Shown: positions 37,484 to 47,216, counted from the first letter of the stretch. The stretch: DNA of 64,000 nucleotides from an uncultured Sphingomonadales bacterium (GCA_903821685.1 CAIJLW010000086.1:62001-126000), one strand, 5' to 3'. Made by a program: numbers and translations. The notes: generated from the sequence alone by a model not told the origin.

Positions 37484-39032
37484 CAACGATGTCTTCACGG
37501 CGCGAAATGCGAATGGCTTCCTCCGGCGTGGTCTCCCCACTGCGCACCAATTTACGCGCTGCTGCGCTCAGATTAGGTTGGTTCACAAATGCATGCCGCG
37601 CTAATATAGCTTCATCACCGCCATCGTTAATGAGACGTCGGATGGTGTCATCAACGCGCACCGCCTCAAACACACCAATACGTCCCTGGAATCCAGTATT
37701 GTTGCATTCGGCGCAGCCAACGGCCTTGTATACAGCTGTGCCTTTATCAAACCCAAGCAAGGAAGCAGCATTACCCTCAGCTTGAACCGTTTCGCGGCAC
37801 GCTGGGCACAGCCTGCGCACAAGTCGCTGGGCGATAACCGCGCGCAATGTTGAAGCAAGCAGGAACGGCTCAACCTTCATGTCGCGCATACGCGTAATCG
37901 CACCCAAGGCATCATTTGTGTGGACCGTAGTCAAAACAAGATGCCCCGTCAGCGCAGCTTGAACAGCAATGTCGGCGGTTTCGCGGTCACGGATTTCTCC
38001 AACCATCACTACGTCGGGGTCCTGCCGCAATATCGCTCGCAAACCAGCGGCAAATGTCATGCCTACTTTTGCATTCACCTGCGTTTGGCCGATGCCTTCG
38101 ACGGCATATTCTACTGGGTCTTCAACCGTCAGGATATTGCGCGAACCGTCATTCAAACGTTTCAGGCCCGCATATAGCGTAGTGGTCTTACCCGACCCTG
38201 TAGGGCCAGTGACGAGGATAATGCCATTGGGTTCAGCCAACGCTTCGCGCAAGATTATAAGAGCGTCCTCAGACATACCGAGCAGGTCAAGCGATATGCC
38301 CGCATTTTCATTGTCGAGGATACGCATCACCACACGCTCCCCAGCGCGGCTTGGTAATGTTGATACGCGAACATCCACCAGCTTTCCGCCAAGCGTCAAG
38401 CCAATACGACCGTCCTGTGGAATACGGCGCTCAGCGATGTCTAGCCGCGCCATCACCTTAATACGGCTCACCACCACAGGCGCAACATTGGCTGGCAAGC
38501 GAAGCCGTTCTTGCAAGACGCCATCGGCGCGCATGCGAATAACTAGGCCCGTTTCATATGGCTCGATATGAATATCGGACACGCCCTGCCGAACAGCCTC
38601 AGCGATGATGCCGTTAATCAAACGGATGACAGGCGCGTCGTCTGCACTGTCTAGCAAATCGTCCGCACTCGGCAGCATGTCGGACAATAAATCGCCGTCA
38701 TTGTTCCCGATAGACCCCGCCATCGCGGCCGCGCTGCCGTCCATGGCGTAATGGTCGGACAAATATCGGTCAAATGTTTGGTTATCCGACATTTCAACAT
38801 CGAATGGCATTGCCAAAAAACGGCGCACCTCCAGCAGCATGATTGGATCAGCGCCCTCGCGCATCGCTACCACCAAACGGTCATTGCTTTCGTGGCGTAT
38901 TACCAGACCGTGCGTTTTGGCAAAGGCATAAGGCAAATCAAGCAATGGTTTAATATGCGCGGCAGTCAGCTGCCCTGCGGGCTCGGCATTCGCCAATATA
39001 TCGTGTTCAGGTGTTACCCCCTGGCGTATCAC
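37476..39032 (-). CDS. gspE: Type II secretion ATPase GspE
   Basis: A 518-residue secretion ATPase. It has an N-terminal GspE/XpsE domain, Walker A GPTGSGKTT, the Asp and His boxes, Walker B-like block and a zinc site made of CPAC and CAEC. It powers pseudopilus assembly from the cytoplasm. The start is GTG, overlapping the gspD stop (GTGA). Confidence 0.96.
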   Translation of the reverse strand: MIRQGVTPEHDILANAEPAGQLTAAHIKPLLDLPYAFAKTHGLVIRHESNDRLVVAMREGADPIMLLEVRRFLAMPFDVEMSDNQTFDRYLSDHYAMDGSAAAMAGSIGNNDGDLLSDMLPSADDLLDSADDAPVIRLINGIIAEAVRQGVSDIHIEPYETGLVIRMRADGVLQERLRLPANVAPVVVSRIKVMARLDIAERRIPQDGRIGLTLGGKLVDVRVSTLPSRAGERVVMRILDNENAGISLDLLGMSEDALIILREALAEPNGIILVTGPTGSGKTTTLYAGLKRLNDGSRNILTVEDPVEYAVEGIGQTQVNAKVGMTFAAGLRAILRQDPDVVMVGEIRDRETADIAVQAALTGHLVLTTVHTNDALGAITRMRDMKVEPFLLASTLRAVIAQRLVRRLCPACRETVQAEGNAASLLGFDKGTAVYKAVGCAECNNTGFQGRIGVFEAVRVDDTIRRLINDGGDEAILARHAFVNQPNLSAAARKLVRSGETTPEEAIRISRREDIVDA

Positions 39033-41218
39033 GATTGTCCATCCCCGCTGGTTGCGGAAACAGAGCTTGGCGGCACCTCTGTCGGTTGAAGCGGACCGCT
39101 TGCGGGTTGCCGCGTCAAATTACCATCTGCCCCGATCACGATGTCATTTACGCGTGTACTGGGCTCTGCTGGCGGGGTCGCGCCCATATAGTCCCGCAAC
39201 AGCTCGTCAATGCTTGGTTCCATATCGGGGTTACGTACCCGTTGCATGTCGCGCACATAGTCATAGCGCCGTGCCGTTAAGCGGTCGCCATCTTCGCGAC
39301 TGCGTAAAATTGTAGGACGAATAAACACCATCAAATTGGTTTTGCTGCGGCTGCGACTGCGTGATTTGAACAACTCGCCAATAAGGGGAATGTCACTCAG
39401 CAATGGAATACGTTCTATAGTGCGCCGCTCATCATCATTGAGCAGACCGCCAATGGCCAGCAACTGACCATCGCCAACAGTCAATGTAGTCTCAAATTCA
39501 CGTTTATTAAGAATGAGGTCGCTTGAGCGAGAAGACACCGGACCGGCGACGCTAGATACCTCTTGCTTCAGGAACAGCTTTACGTCGCCCTGCGCATTAA
39601 CCTGCGGCGTAACTTCAAGCTTAATACCAACCTCTTGCCGTTGCACAGTTCGGAACGCATTTTCAAAGTTCGCTGACAATTGTTCGCCGGTGCTAACGGG
39701 CACTTCTTGGCCAACAAGGAACTTTGCCTTTTGATTGTTCAGCGTCACGATGTGCGGCGTTGCCAACAGGTTGGATTCTGTGTCCGCTGCAATAGCGTTA
39801 ATGATGGTGCCAAAAACAGCATTTTTGCCCACATCAAGCGCAAAACCACCAAAACCGCCGGTGGCGCTCAATATTGAGGCAGCCGCTGCTTGCTGCAATC
39901 CATCGCCTAACGCGCTGTTGGTTGCTGTGGTGGTTGTATTACCATTTACAGTCGTCGTTGTACGCGACAGTTGCTCGGCCCCAACGGCGCCCGCAATGGT
40001 CAAGATGTTGGGCGTTGCATTAGTATAGTTGGTTGCAGCAAACGGCGCGTCTTTCCCGCCCACAAGGAATTGAACGCCAAGCTTTTTCGCGGCTTCATTG
40101 CCGATTTCGACAACGATGGCTTCGACCAAAACCTGTTCAGGCCGGGTATCAAGCTGGCGTATCAATTCACCCAAAGTGCGCTGCACCTCTGGATTGGCAG
40201 CAACGATCAGGGCGTTTGTGCCTTCATAGCGTGTCACGACTATGGGTCCGCGCCCGCCAATACCATTCATGCCCGAGCCAGAGGCTGATGCCATTACAGG
40301 TGCAGATGCCGGCGCCGGCGTACCGCCACTGGTTGCCGCAGCAACTGGAGGTAGGTCACCGGACTGCGGATTGCCGCTCTGACCACCGATGAGCGACTGA
40401 ACCGTTTGCAAGAGTGTTTCAGCATTCGCAAATTCAAGTCGGTACACCCGAATTTCGGCACCGGATTGCGCGCGCTCATCCAGTTGCTTTGCCATTGCGG
40501 CAAAGCGGGCAACCGAGGTTGGGTCGCCGCGCAAAGCGATAGCGTTGCTGCTATCAACCGCAGCAATCGAGACAGGTGATCGTCCACCCTCCCCGCCACC
40601 TTGACCAGCTAACCCTTGCAGCGCAGTTGCAATTTCACGCGCACCAGCATTGTCCAAATTAACAATCTGGGTAGCGGCACTGTCGCGGTCAATTTGGCGG
40701 ATGAGGTCACGGATACGACGGATATTGTCGGCATAATCGGCAACAACAAGGCTATTGGCGCTGCGGTTTGCCGTAAGCGAGCCCTCGCGACTGATAAGAG
40801 GACGAAGCGTTTCTACCGCGCTCGTAGCGTCAATTGAGCGCAACCGGAAAACTTCGGTCACAAATTGGCTAGCGGTCGCGGCTTGGCTGCCGATCCGACT
40901 TGGTTGCGTGGCTGCTCCATCAGACGGTTGAATGCGGTAGCCACCCCCACGCATGGGAATAGCAACCAATCCATTTGCCCGCAGCGTCGACAAAAATACT
41001 TCAAAATATTCGGAACGCGACAGCGGGCGGTCGGTGACGACAGAAACTTTCCCGTTTACACGTCCGTCGACGATGAATGTCTGCCCCGTTACGCGCGCAG
41101 CATCCTGCACAAAGGCGCGGATGTCGGCGTCGCGGACATTTAAAGTCTGCTGCGCAGCCAATGGAGCGGCAAGGATCAGAGAGCTACACGCGAGCAATGA
41201 AGTAAGTTTACGGATCAC
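39029..41218 (-). CDS. gspD: Type II secretion outer-membrane secretin GspD
   Basis: A 729-residue secretin with signal peptide (cleavage after PLAAQ), N0 domain (LNVRDADIRAFVQDAAR), N1-N3 domains, and the C-terminal secretin domain with VPVSTGEQ, QEVGIKLEVTPQVN and the GGLLNDDERRT and PLLSDIPLIGELF blocks. Forms the outer-membrane channel. The start is GTG, one base overlapping the gspC stop. No pilotin (GspS) gene is seen nearby. Confidence 0.96.
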   Translation of the reverse strand: MIRKLTSLLACSSLILAAPLAAQQTLNVRDADIRAFVQDAARVTGQTFIVDGRVNGKVSVVTDRPLSRSEYFEVFLSTLRANGLVAIPMRGGGYRIQPSDGAATQPSRIGSQAATASQFVTEVFRLRSIDATSAVETLRPLISREGSLTANRSANSLVVADYADNIRRIRDLIRQIDRDSAATQIVNLDNAGAREIATALQGLAGQGGGEGGRSPVSIAAVDSSNAIALRGDPTSVARFAAMAKQLDERAQSGAEIRVYRLEFANAETLLQTVQSLIGGQSGNPQSGDLPPVAAATSGGTPAPASAPVMASASGSGMNGIGGRGPIVVTRYEGTNALIVAANPEVQRTLGELIRQLDTRPEQVLVEAIVVEIGNEAAKKLGVQFLVGGKDAPFAATNYTNATPNILTIAGAVGAEQLSRTTTTVNGNTTTTATNSALGDGLQQAAAASILSATGGFGGFALDVGKNAVFGTIINAIAADTESNLLATPHIVTLNNQKAKFLVGQEVPVSTGEQLSANFENAFRTVQRQEVGIKLEVTPQVNAQGDVKLFLKQEVSSVAGPVSSRSSDLILNKREFETTLTVGDGQLLAIGGLLNDDERRTIERIPLLSDIPLIGELFKSRSRSRSKTNLMVFIRPTILRSREDGDRLTARRYDYVRDMQRVRNPDMEPSIDELLRDYMGATPPAEPSTRVNDIVIGADGNLTRQPASGPLQPTEVPPSSVSATSGDGQS

Positions 41219-42036
41219 TATTGTTCCAAATTTAGAGCTATGGGGACCTTCGAACCGCCGCGTTCGACTTCGAAACTTAAGCGGGCACCTGGCCGAAATT
41301 GCGCGGCAATGTCTGCCGCCGAAGATATGGGACGTCCGTTGACCCCGACAACAACATCGCCCGCAAGAAAACCTGCGAGGCGCAGCATCGTGCCGTCATC
41401 TCGCGCTTGCAAGACAAGGCCAGTGACACGGCCGCCTTCGTTGCGCGGCGCAAAGCCAATAGTTTTTTGAAGCGTCTCAGCATTCAATCCGCCATCTTTG
41501 ACGGGCGCAGATGGGGCTTGAGAGGGTGCGCCGGACGGCTTCACGGTTTCAGCGGGGACCGATTGGTCAAGATACAAGGATTCTTTAACGCCGCCGCGCG
41601 ACAAAACAACATGGTCAAAAGCAACGGAATTGAGCGTAACACCTGGCGCGACTTCCTCTCCCACCGCGTAGCTATTTTGAATGCCATCTTCGCCCGCGAT
41701 AATGGCAGCCCCGCCGCCGGAACTCTCGTTCGCACGCACGCCAAATAAAACCAAGCTCAACGATGTAACATTTTGCGTTGTCGCGACAGAGGCATCCGCA
41801 CGATAAAAAGGATCAAAACCGCTGAAAAGTGCAAGCCGCCCAGACGGCGGAATAACATTCACGGCCGGCGCACCCCATTGTGAAGTTGGGCCCACCGGCG
41901 TTACCGATACCCAAAGCAGGCGCGCAGTTTGAACCGCACATAAAGCAGAAAGCAAGCCGACAAGCGCCGCCCCGACTGGCAATGACGTCAGCCGGCGTGA
42001 TTGCACTTTCACCCTTTCAGCCAACGATATTGCCAC
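41218..42036 (-). CDS. gspC: Type II secretion protein GspC
   Basis: A 272-residue inner-membrane protein with a helix at about residues 20-40, a periplasmic HR domain (LSLVLFGVRANESSGGGAAI) and a C-terminal PDZ domain (about residues 195-270, with LAGDVVVGVNGRPISS). GspC ties the secretin to the platform and takes part in substrate choice. It starts at GTG with AGGAG five bases upstream and is the first gene of the gsp operon. Confidence 0.9.
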   Translation of the reverse strand: MAISLAERVKVQSRRLTSLPVGAALVGLLSALCAVQTARLLWVSVTPVGPTSQWGAPAVNVIPPSGRLALFSGFDPFYRADASVATTQNVTSLSLVLFGVRANESSGGGAAIIAGEDGIQNSYAVGEEVAPGVTLNSVAFDHVVLSRGGVKESLYLDQSVPAETVKPSGAPSQAPSAPVKDGGLNAETLQKTIGFAPRNEGGRVTGLVLQARDDGTMLRLAGFLAGDVVVGVNGRPISSAADIAAQFRPGARLSFEVERGGSKVPIALNLEQ

Positions 42037-42148
42037 AAAGTCTCCTGCGCGAATCCGCCGACATCAGCGGACTAAGCCGCCGTTATGACGTGTAAGTGAA
42101 GCTAATAAGACACTTTCATGACTATTAACGCATGATATGAGGGAAGGC

Positions 42149-42185
42149 AAAAAGTTACGGCGGCATGCTCATGAGCACGCCGCCG
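42149..42185 (-). terminator. Rho-independent terminator after the TonB-dependent receptor gene
   Basis: On the minus strand a 13-bp stem (GAGCA-type core, arms 42158-42170 and 42173-42185, one mismatch) is followed by TAACTTTTT. It lies 25 bases beyond the receptor stop and separates that gene from gspC, so the gsp operon probably has its own promoter in 42040-42145. Confidence 0.8.
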
Positions 42186-42209
42186 CAAGTATGGGGGAAG
42201 ATATTTGCT

Positions 42210-44903
42210 TTAAAAGTTAAGCTCTACACCAATAGAAGCGCTGATGCCTTGTTTATAAAGATTGTAAAAAATCTTATTCTCGCCGTTCTTTTGAAACTCC
42301 TGATATTTCGTGTTTGTCAGGTTGCGGACTTCAAATTTCAACTCAGCGTCTTTCCCGCCAAGCTTAAAGCCTTCGCGCGCCACGAAATCCAACTGGATGC
42401 CAGGCTTCTCCTTGATATCAGGCTGACCAGAAGCACCCCGGCTTGTTACCCGGTCAGAGGAATAGCTAACCAAAACTGTCTGCTGCGACAGGCGCTCGGT
42501 ATCTTCGAGACCGAACTGCAAGTTAACCAAATGATCAGCCTGCCCCGTCAATGGCGAACCGTCGGTGAAAAAGTCTAGCGCGTTGGTGGACGACGCGTTA
42601 AAAACCGCAACAGGATCATTGGCCTTCACACTGATTTTTGACTGGGTGTAGGTGTAGTTGGCAATGACTACGGCGCGCCGTGTGGAAAAGAAGCCCTTTT
42701 CGCCTAATCCTGACAGATCGAAATATTTCTGCGTTTCGATTTCAACACCGGCTAAATCGGCCTTCGGTGCGTTGGCAAAGCTGGTAATGACCGAGTTGTC
42801 ATCAAAGCTTGAGAATGACTCGATCGGCTTATCGATGCGCTTGAAGAAGCCAGCAATTGAGAACCGCTGATCCCGGTCGAAATACCATTCATACCGCGCT
42901 TCGGCGTTGTACAATTGGCTATCGGTCAACAAAGGGTTTCCGCGGAATAAGCGGTTGGAATCGGTGTCATAGAAATTCTGGAAAATTAGTTCGCGGAATT
43001 GCGGGCGCGCAATAGTCTTTGAACCGCTCAAACGGAACTTCATCTGGTCATTGATATCCCACGTCAACGTGGCAGCGGGCAGCCAATAAGATTGGTTGAG
43101 ACTGGTGGAAGCCAAAGACGCAGTCGGCACCTTAAAAACCTGAACCGGTGAAACCGTTTGCTCCGCCTTTTCATAACGCACGCCCAAATTGAGACTGATT
43201 TCCGGCGTTATAAACGCCTGAATTTGCCCATAGGCGCCGTGCGTAAGCAATGCGGAATCAAATACTGGATTGGCCTCATTAGTATCAATCAGCGCGATGT
43301 TATAGAAATCGATAACATCGGGTTGCAGCAAAAAGTCAGGCCGAAAGAGTGCTGAAGTGACTGGCGTGCCGCCCGGAGCTACAAACTGAAACTCGCGGCG
43401 CTCTGTGCGTCGGACCGTATCGGAATAAGCATAGCCAACCGTGCCGGTCATATCTGGCGTGATCTTGAAGGACAAATCAGCGCTTCCCGACCAGAGGTCC
43501 TCACTGAGGTCAGAATAACTCACCTCAGCGCTGCCCCGCTGACCATTGTTCAAACGGTTGATGAACACTGCACCAAATGGATCGGACGCCTGATTGCTGC
43601 GATAATATTCAAAGCTAAGTTCATCCGGGGCTTCACGCTTCGAATTGGCATAGCCCGCCCGAAAGCTAAAGTTCACGTCAGACGAAAGCTTAAATTCGCC
43701 GACTAGCTGCGAGTTAATCAACTGCCGTTCATACCAGGCAGTATCCTGCTGCAATAATGTAGCAGTAGGTGACGTTGCTTGGCGCGTACCAATCCCCAAG
43801 CGCGCTTGTTTCAGGGTATCGCGGATGAAAAGGTTGGTCCAACGCACTTTTTGCTCACCTGCCTCAATGCCGAAGCCAACGAGGCCGTTAACAACGAGGC
43901 GGTTGTCCGTTATAACCTTCTGAAAATCTGTTTCCTTCTGGCTCAAATCACGGGTCGAAGCAGTTTGCTGCAACGTGTCCCGTGTACGCCATTTGTTGCT
44001 ATAACCAGCGTTGACCAAGATACCCATAGTTGCATCGTCACCAATTTCGAAATTGGTGCCACCCGTAATGTTTGCTGAGCCATTTGCTGGAAGGTTGTTG
44101 TCCCGTTGCACCACGGCATTGCGCCCTGTGACCAATTGGCCTGCGATGACCTTTGTATCTACACCGCCGGCGCTGATGCGCTGACCACTGGCAAGATAAG
44201 CGGCAAGCGCCGGCGCTAAATTACGGTTCCCATTGTCAAAACCGCTCCAATCCATCGAGCTGCCATAATATGTATAGCCAAGCTGGTTGGATGTTTCACT
44301 GTTGCCGCTGGCATCCGCGCTTATCGACAGGAATGTTTCGCGCGGAATAGCCTTAGTGGTTAGGTTGATCACACCGCCGCCGAATTCGCCAGGAAAGTTC
44401 GCGGAATAGGTTTTCTGCACGAGCGACGAGGCGATAACACTTGTCGGGAACAGATCAAGAGGAACAACGCGCTTGAGAGGCTCAGGGCTAGGCAATGGCG
44501 AACCGTTCAGCAAGGCCAATGAATAGCGATCGCCTAAACCACGCACATAGACAAAACCGCCGCCAACGACGCTTAAGCCCGTTACCCGCGAGAGAGCGCC
44601 TGCGATATCACCCTCACCCGTCCGTTCAATATCTGCAGATGACAGAACCGACACAACTTGCGTTGCATTTTTTGAGATATTGCGATCAAGATAACCACGA
44701 ACGACAATCTCTTCACCGCCAAAGGAGACATCAACTTCTTCCTCTTCAACCCGCTGATCCGCAGGTTCGGAGGCTGGGCCTTCAGGCGCTAGCTCTGCTG
44801 AATCGGGTACCGAAGGCTCAGCGCTTTGCGCGAATGCCAACGATGGCGCAACAAGTGCGGACGTTAAAAGCAACAGGCTGATTGCCCCCAATGGCTTCAA
44901 CAT
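42210..44903 (-). CDS. TonB-dependent outer-membrane receptor
   Basis: An 897-residue receptor. The signal peptide ends near LAFAQ; then an acidic linker, a TonB-box-like segment (EEIVVRG, about residue 65), the plug domain (TQVVSVLSSADIERTGEG to NFPGEFGGGVINLTTKA) and a large beta-barrel ending in the aromatic residue F after VGVELNF. No signalling (secretin/TonB short N-terminal) domain was seen. ATG at 44903 is preceded by AAGGGAAT; the longer frame from 44969 is not supported. The ligand is unknown. It follows the beta-helix lipoprotein gene, with a terminator between. Confidence 0.92.
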   Translation of the reverse strand: MLKPLGAISLLLLTSALVAPSLAFAQSAEPSVPDSAELAPEGPASEPADQRVEEEEVDVSFGGEEIVVRGYLDRNISKNATQVVSVLSSADIERTGEGDIAGALSRVTGLSVVGGGFVYVRGLGDRYSLALLNGSPLPSPEPLKRVVPLDLFPTSVIASSLVQKTYSANFPGEFGGGVINLTTKAIPRETFLSISADASGNSETSNQLGYTYYGSSMDWSGFDNGNRNLAPALAAYLASGQRISAGGVDTKVIAGQLVTGRNAVVQRDNNLPANGSANITGGTNFEIGDDATMGILVNAGYSNKWRTRDTLQQTASTRDLSQKETDFQKVITDNRLVVNGLVGFGIEAGEQKVRWTNLFIRDTLKQARLGIGTRQATSPTATLLQQDTAWYERQLINSQLVGEFKLSSDVNFSFRAGYANSKREAPDELSFEYYRSNQASDPFGAVFINRLNNGQRGSAEVSYSDLSEDLWSGSADLSFKITPDMTGTVGYAYSDTVRRTERREFQFVAPGGTPVTSALFRPDFLLQPDVIDFYNIALIDTNEANPVFDSALLTHGAYGQIQAFITPEISLNLGVRYEKAEQTVSPVQVFKVPTASLASTSLNQSYWLPAATLTWDINDQMKFRLSGSKTIARPQFRELIFQNFYDTDSNRLFRGNPLLTDSQLYNAEARYEWYFDRDQRFSIAGFFKRIDKPIESFSSFDDNSVITSFANAPKADLAGVEIETQKYFDLSGLGEKGFFSTRRAVVIANYTYTQSKISVKANDPVAVFNASSTNALDFFTDGSPLTGQADHLVNLQFGLEDTERLSQQTVLVSYSSDRVTSRGASGQPDIKEKPGIQLDFVAREGFKLGGKDAELKFEVRNLTNTKYQEFQKNGENKIFYNLYKQGISASIGVELNF

Positions 44904-44925
44904 TTTTATTCCCTTTTTATGATGT

Positions 44926-44968
44926 AAAAATGGGGTGGGCTGCCTGGTCAAGCCTGCACCCCACCCCA
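44926..44968 (-). terminator. Rho-independent terminator between the lipoprotein and receptor genes
   Basis: On the minus strand a GGGGTGGG/CCCACCCC stem (44960-44967 with 44932-44939) is followed by ATTTTTA. It lies 16 bases beyond the lipoprotein stop and 23 bases before the receptor start, so it should reduce receptor transcription relative to the lipoprotein unless the receptor has its own promoter. Confidence 0.75.
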
Positions 44969-44983
44969 ATCAATGACTGCCTA

Positions 44984-46555
44984 TCAATAGGTAGGGAGCG
45001 AGGTGCAAAGACCCGTTACACTGACACCAAGCGTTGCGGTAGAACTGTTGCAAGTCCAACCAGCGTACCATGTGTCGTTCGCATCTTTCACAGCACCAAT
45101 GTAAGTTGTCGCGTCGAAATATGATGCGATTGTGCTTGCGTTGAACGCAGTTACACCAGTTTCAGCGGTACCATTGATGAACAATGATGTCAGGCTTGGC
45201 GCGAACGCGCTGTTATTGTTGTTCGTACCGGAACCAAAGATGCTGCTTACAAGCGCTTCGGTCACACCGTTAGAACCAACGAACGCTGGCGAACCGCACT
45301 GCATAACGACCGAACGGAACACTGGCGCACCGACTTCGTCGATCGCTGCATCCACTGTTGCCGACGCTGTCTGTGGACGGCTAATACGCAGACATGATGT
45401 CGATGGGCTTACGACCACACCGTTAAACATGCTGTAATCGGTGCCACCACGCAGGAGCATAGCAGCGGCGTTGCCCGTGTTGTTACGCTGAATGAAGGTG
45501 AAGTTCGAGAGGCGCGTGTTCTGGCGAGGCGTGTTGCCGTCCGAAGTGTTATCCGAGTCAGCTTCAATCATCGAGTCACCAGCATTTGGACGCTGGACTG
45601 CTAAGACATATTGGAAGTTGGCTTTTATACCAACATCGGTGTCAATGTTGTCATCATCCGCGCCAATCGACACGAAATACTTCATGTTCACGTTACCGCC
45701 GAAGAACTCAGCACCATCGTCAGAGCTGTTAAACGACTGAATGTTGTTCAAAATAGTGCCAGTGCCGGTGCCGCCTGTTGTTAGCGACTGCAGTTCAGAG
45801 TTGCCCGACAGAACGAAGCCCGAGTAGCGGATCTGAACGAAGCTCAAACGCCCGCTGTTATCCGCCGTGTTTGCGCCGCCATAAAGAGCGGGGTCAACAG
45901 CACCTTCAACCTGACGCTCACAAGCGACTGTCCCTGGTGTCGCAGCAGGTGCTGCACAATCGGTGATTGGCGCACGTCCGTTGAGAACGACCCCGCCCCA
46001 CTGACCGATCGAGCTATCGGTGTTAAGACCGAGCACGTTATCACGGCTCGTGAAAATGATAGGAAGAGCAGCCGTTCCAGCAGCGTTAATGCGGTTCCCA
46101 CGGTTTACATTCAACCATGAAACGCCCGAACCACCAAAGATCACAACGCCCGGAGCGATGTTCAGCGTTACGACGTTATTGGTGGATGAAGGACCTTGGT
46201 CCGTACCAACGTCAACACGGCCACCAAGACGGTACAACACACCAGCAATCTTTGGCAATGTGCTGGTTGTGTTAATGCGCGACGGCAATGTACACACGCG
46301 ATACGTGCCTGTTGGGCCAGTAATCGTGCCGCTGTCGGTCAACCCTTGCGCATCATCAATAGTTGGGCAGCCGCCAGCAGCCGTTACGGTTGCAGGTGGC
46401 GGTGGCGGGGGTGGCGGAGGAGGAGGAGCGGCTGGGTTGTTAATGGTGATGTTACCACCGGTGCCGGGCGACGCGATATCGTCTGCGCCACAACCAGTGA
46501 CAAGGGCAGCGGCTGCCGTAGCATAGACAATCCCGCGCATTTTTGGGTTTAACAT
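44984..46555 (-). CDS. Large surface lipoprotein, probable right-handed beta-helix
   Basis: A 523-residue lipoprotein: signal with lipobox LVTGC (cysteine about residue 22), a linker holding a run of 11 prolines, then a long Gly/Asn/Ser/Thr-rich domain. Segments such as VVTLNIAPGVVIFGG, INAAGTAALPIIFTS and GQWGGVVLNGRAPI resemble a widespread family of beta-helix lipoproteins or cell-surface proteins found beside TonB-dependent receptors, mostly of unknown function. Two or more cysteine pairs occur (CPTI and VCTLP; CRIS and QCGS). ATG at 46555 has GGAG seven bases upstream; a candidate TATAAT (-10) lies at 46588-46593. Function not established. Confidence 0.8.
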   Translation of the reverse strand: MLNPKMRGIVYATAAAALVTGCGADDIASPGTGGNITINNPAAPPPPPPPPPPPATVTAAGGCPTIDDAQGLTDSGTITGPTGTYRVCTLPSRINTTSTLPKIAGVLYRLGGRVDVGTDQGPSSTNNVVTLNIAPGVVIFGGSGVSWLNVNRGNRINAAGTAALPIIFTSRDNVLGLNTDSSIGQWGGVVLNGRAPITDCAAPAATPGTVACERQVEGAVDPALYGGANTADNSGRLSFVQIRYSGFVLSGNSELQSLTTGGTGTGTILNNIQSFNSSDDGAEFFGGNVNMKYFVSIGADDDNIDTDVGIKANFQYVLAVQRPNAGDSMIEADSDNTSDGNTPRQNTRLSNFTFIQRNNTGNAAAMLLRGGTDYSMFNGVVVSPSTSCLRISRPQTASATVDAAIDEVGAPVFRSVVMQCGSPAFVGSNGVTEALVSSIFGSGTNNNNSAFAPSLTSLFINGTAETGVTAFNASTIASYFDATTYIGAVKDANDTWYAGWTCNSSTATLGVSVTGLCTSLPTY

Positions 46556-46769
46556 TCTAAATCTCCGCAACAAATAAGACTTGCCCGATTATAGGCACTT
46601 GCAACGGACCAGTGACGAATCAACATTAGGCCCCACCCGTTGACAATATGGCAACTAGAAGCGGCCTGTGACATCACTATGCGTATCACATTGCAGTTGA
46701 GAGAATCTTTTACGTCAAAAATATTACAATGTCGGAATGGCTGCTTGCGGAGCCTTAATTAGGGGAAAC

Positions 46770-46796
46770 AAAAAGGCGAGCCGTGAGGCCCGCCTT
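46770..46796 (-). terminator. Rho-independent terminator after the small TPR gene
   Basis: On the minus strand AAGGCGGGCC and GGCTCGCCTT form a 10-bp stem with a four-base loop (one G-T type mismatch), followed by TTTTTG. It lies 39 bases beyond the stop of the TPR gene. The segment 46600-46769 beyond it has no gene and probably holds the promoter of the lipoprotein gene. Confidence 0.8.
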
Positions 46797-46835
46797 CTTT
46801 AATTATCCGGAATGGAAAGCGCTTGTAGTAAAGGG

Positions 46836-47216
46836 TTATCGCGTAGCCACGCGCCTTTGCAAACTCGCATAGGCCTTACGTGCCGCAACCTTCGAATTCA
46901 TCACGCTGCCATCAGCCAGAACCAAGTCAACACTCTCGCGGCTCTCAAGCACAGCTTTAAACATCTTTGCAGCTTCGTCAGTGTGACCCATTCGCGCATA
47001 GGCACGGCCAAGGTTCAGTAATTTTGCTGGATCACCGCTACTGACTTGCTCATTCGCCATGATTTGGAAGACGGCACGCTCGTTATCACCGCGCATGAGG
47101 GCCTCATAACCGATGGATTCTTTCGGATACGAAATCTCGCCCGTCATACCTGGCGCTGCGTGCACTGCACTACCCATAGTTCCCGCGATTAAAGCGCTGA
47201 CTAATAACAGTTTCAT
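46836..47216 (-). CDS. Small exported TPR-repeat protein
   Basis: A 126-residue protein with a signal peptide (cleavage near AVHAA, residue 21) and one to two TPR-like helical hairpins (LLNLGRAYARMGHTDEAAKM, residues about 66-85). The ribosome site GAGGAG lies before ATG. It is probably a periplasmic protein-interaction partner. It is preceded by the 17-bp inverted repeat at 47245-47293, so it is likely tightly regulated, and lies upstream of the lipoprotein and receptor genes on the same strand. Confidence 0.75.
   Translation of the reverse strand: MKLLLVSALIAGTMGSAVHAAPGMTGEISYPKESIGYEALMRGDNERAVFQIMANEQVSSGDPAKLLNLGRAYARMGHTDEAAKMFKAVLESRESVDLVLADGSVMNSKVAARKAYASLQRRVATR

Noticed and set aside
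42096-42113. Pho-box-like sequence (minus strand) before gspC
   Set aside because: Only about 12 of 18 positions match and the second half-site is poor. It is not reported as a site, so PhoB control of the gsp operon remains without sequence support.
46401-46433. Short GC-rich repeat
   Set aside because: It is the poly-proline linker of the lipoprotein gene rather than an independent repeat element.
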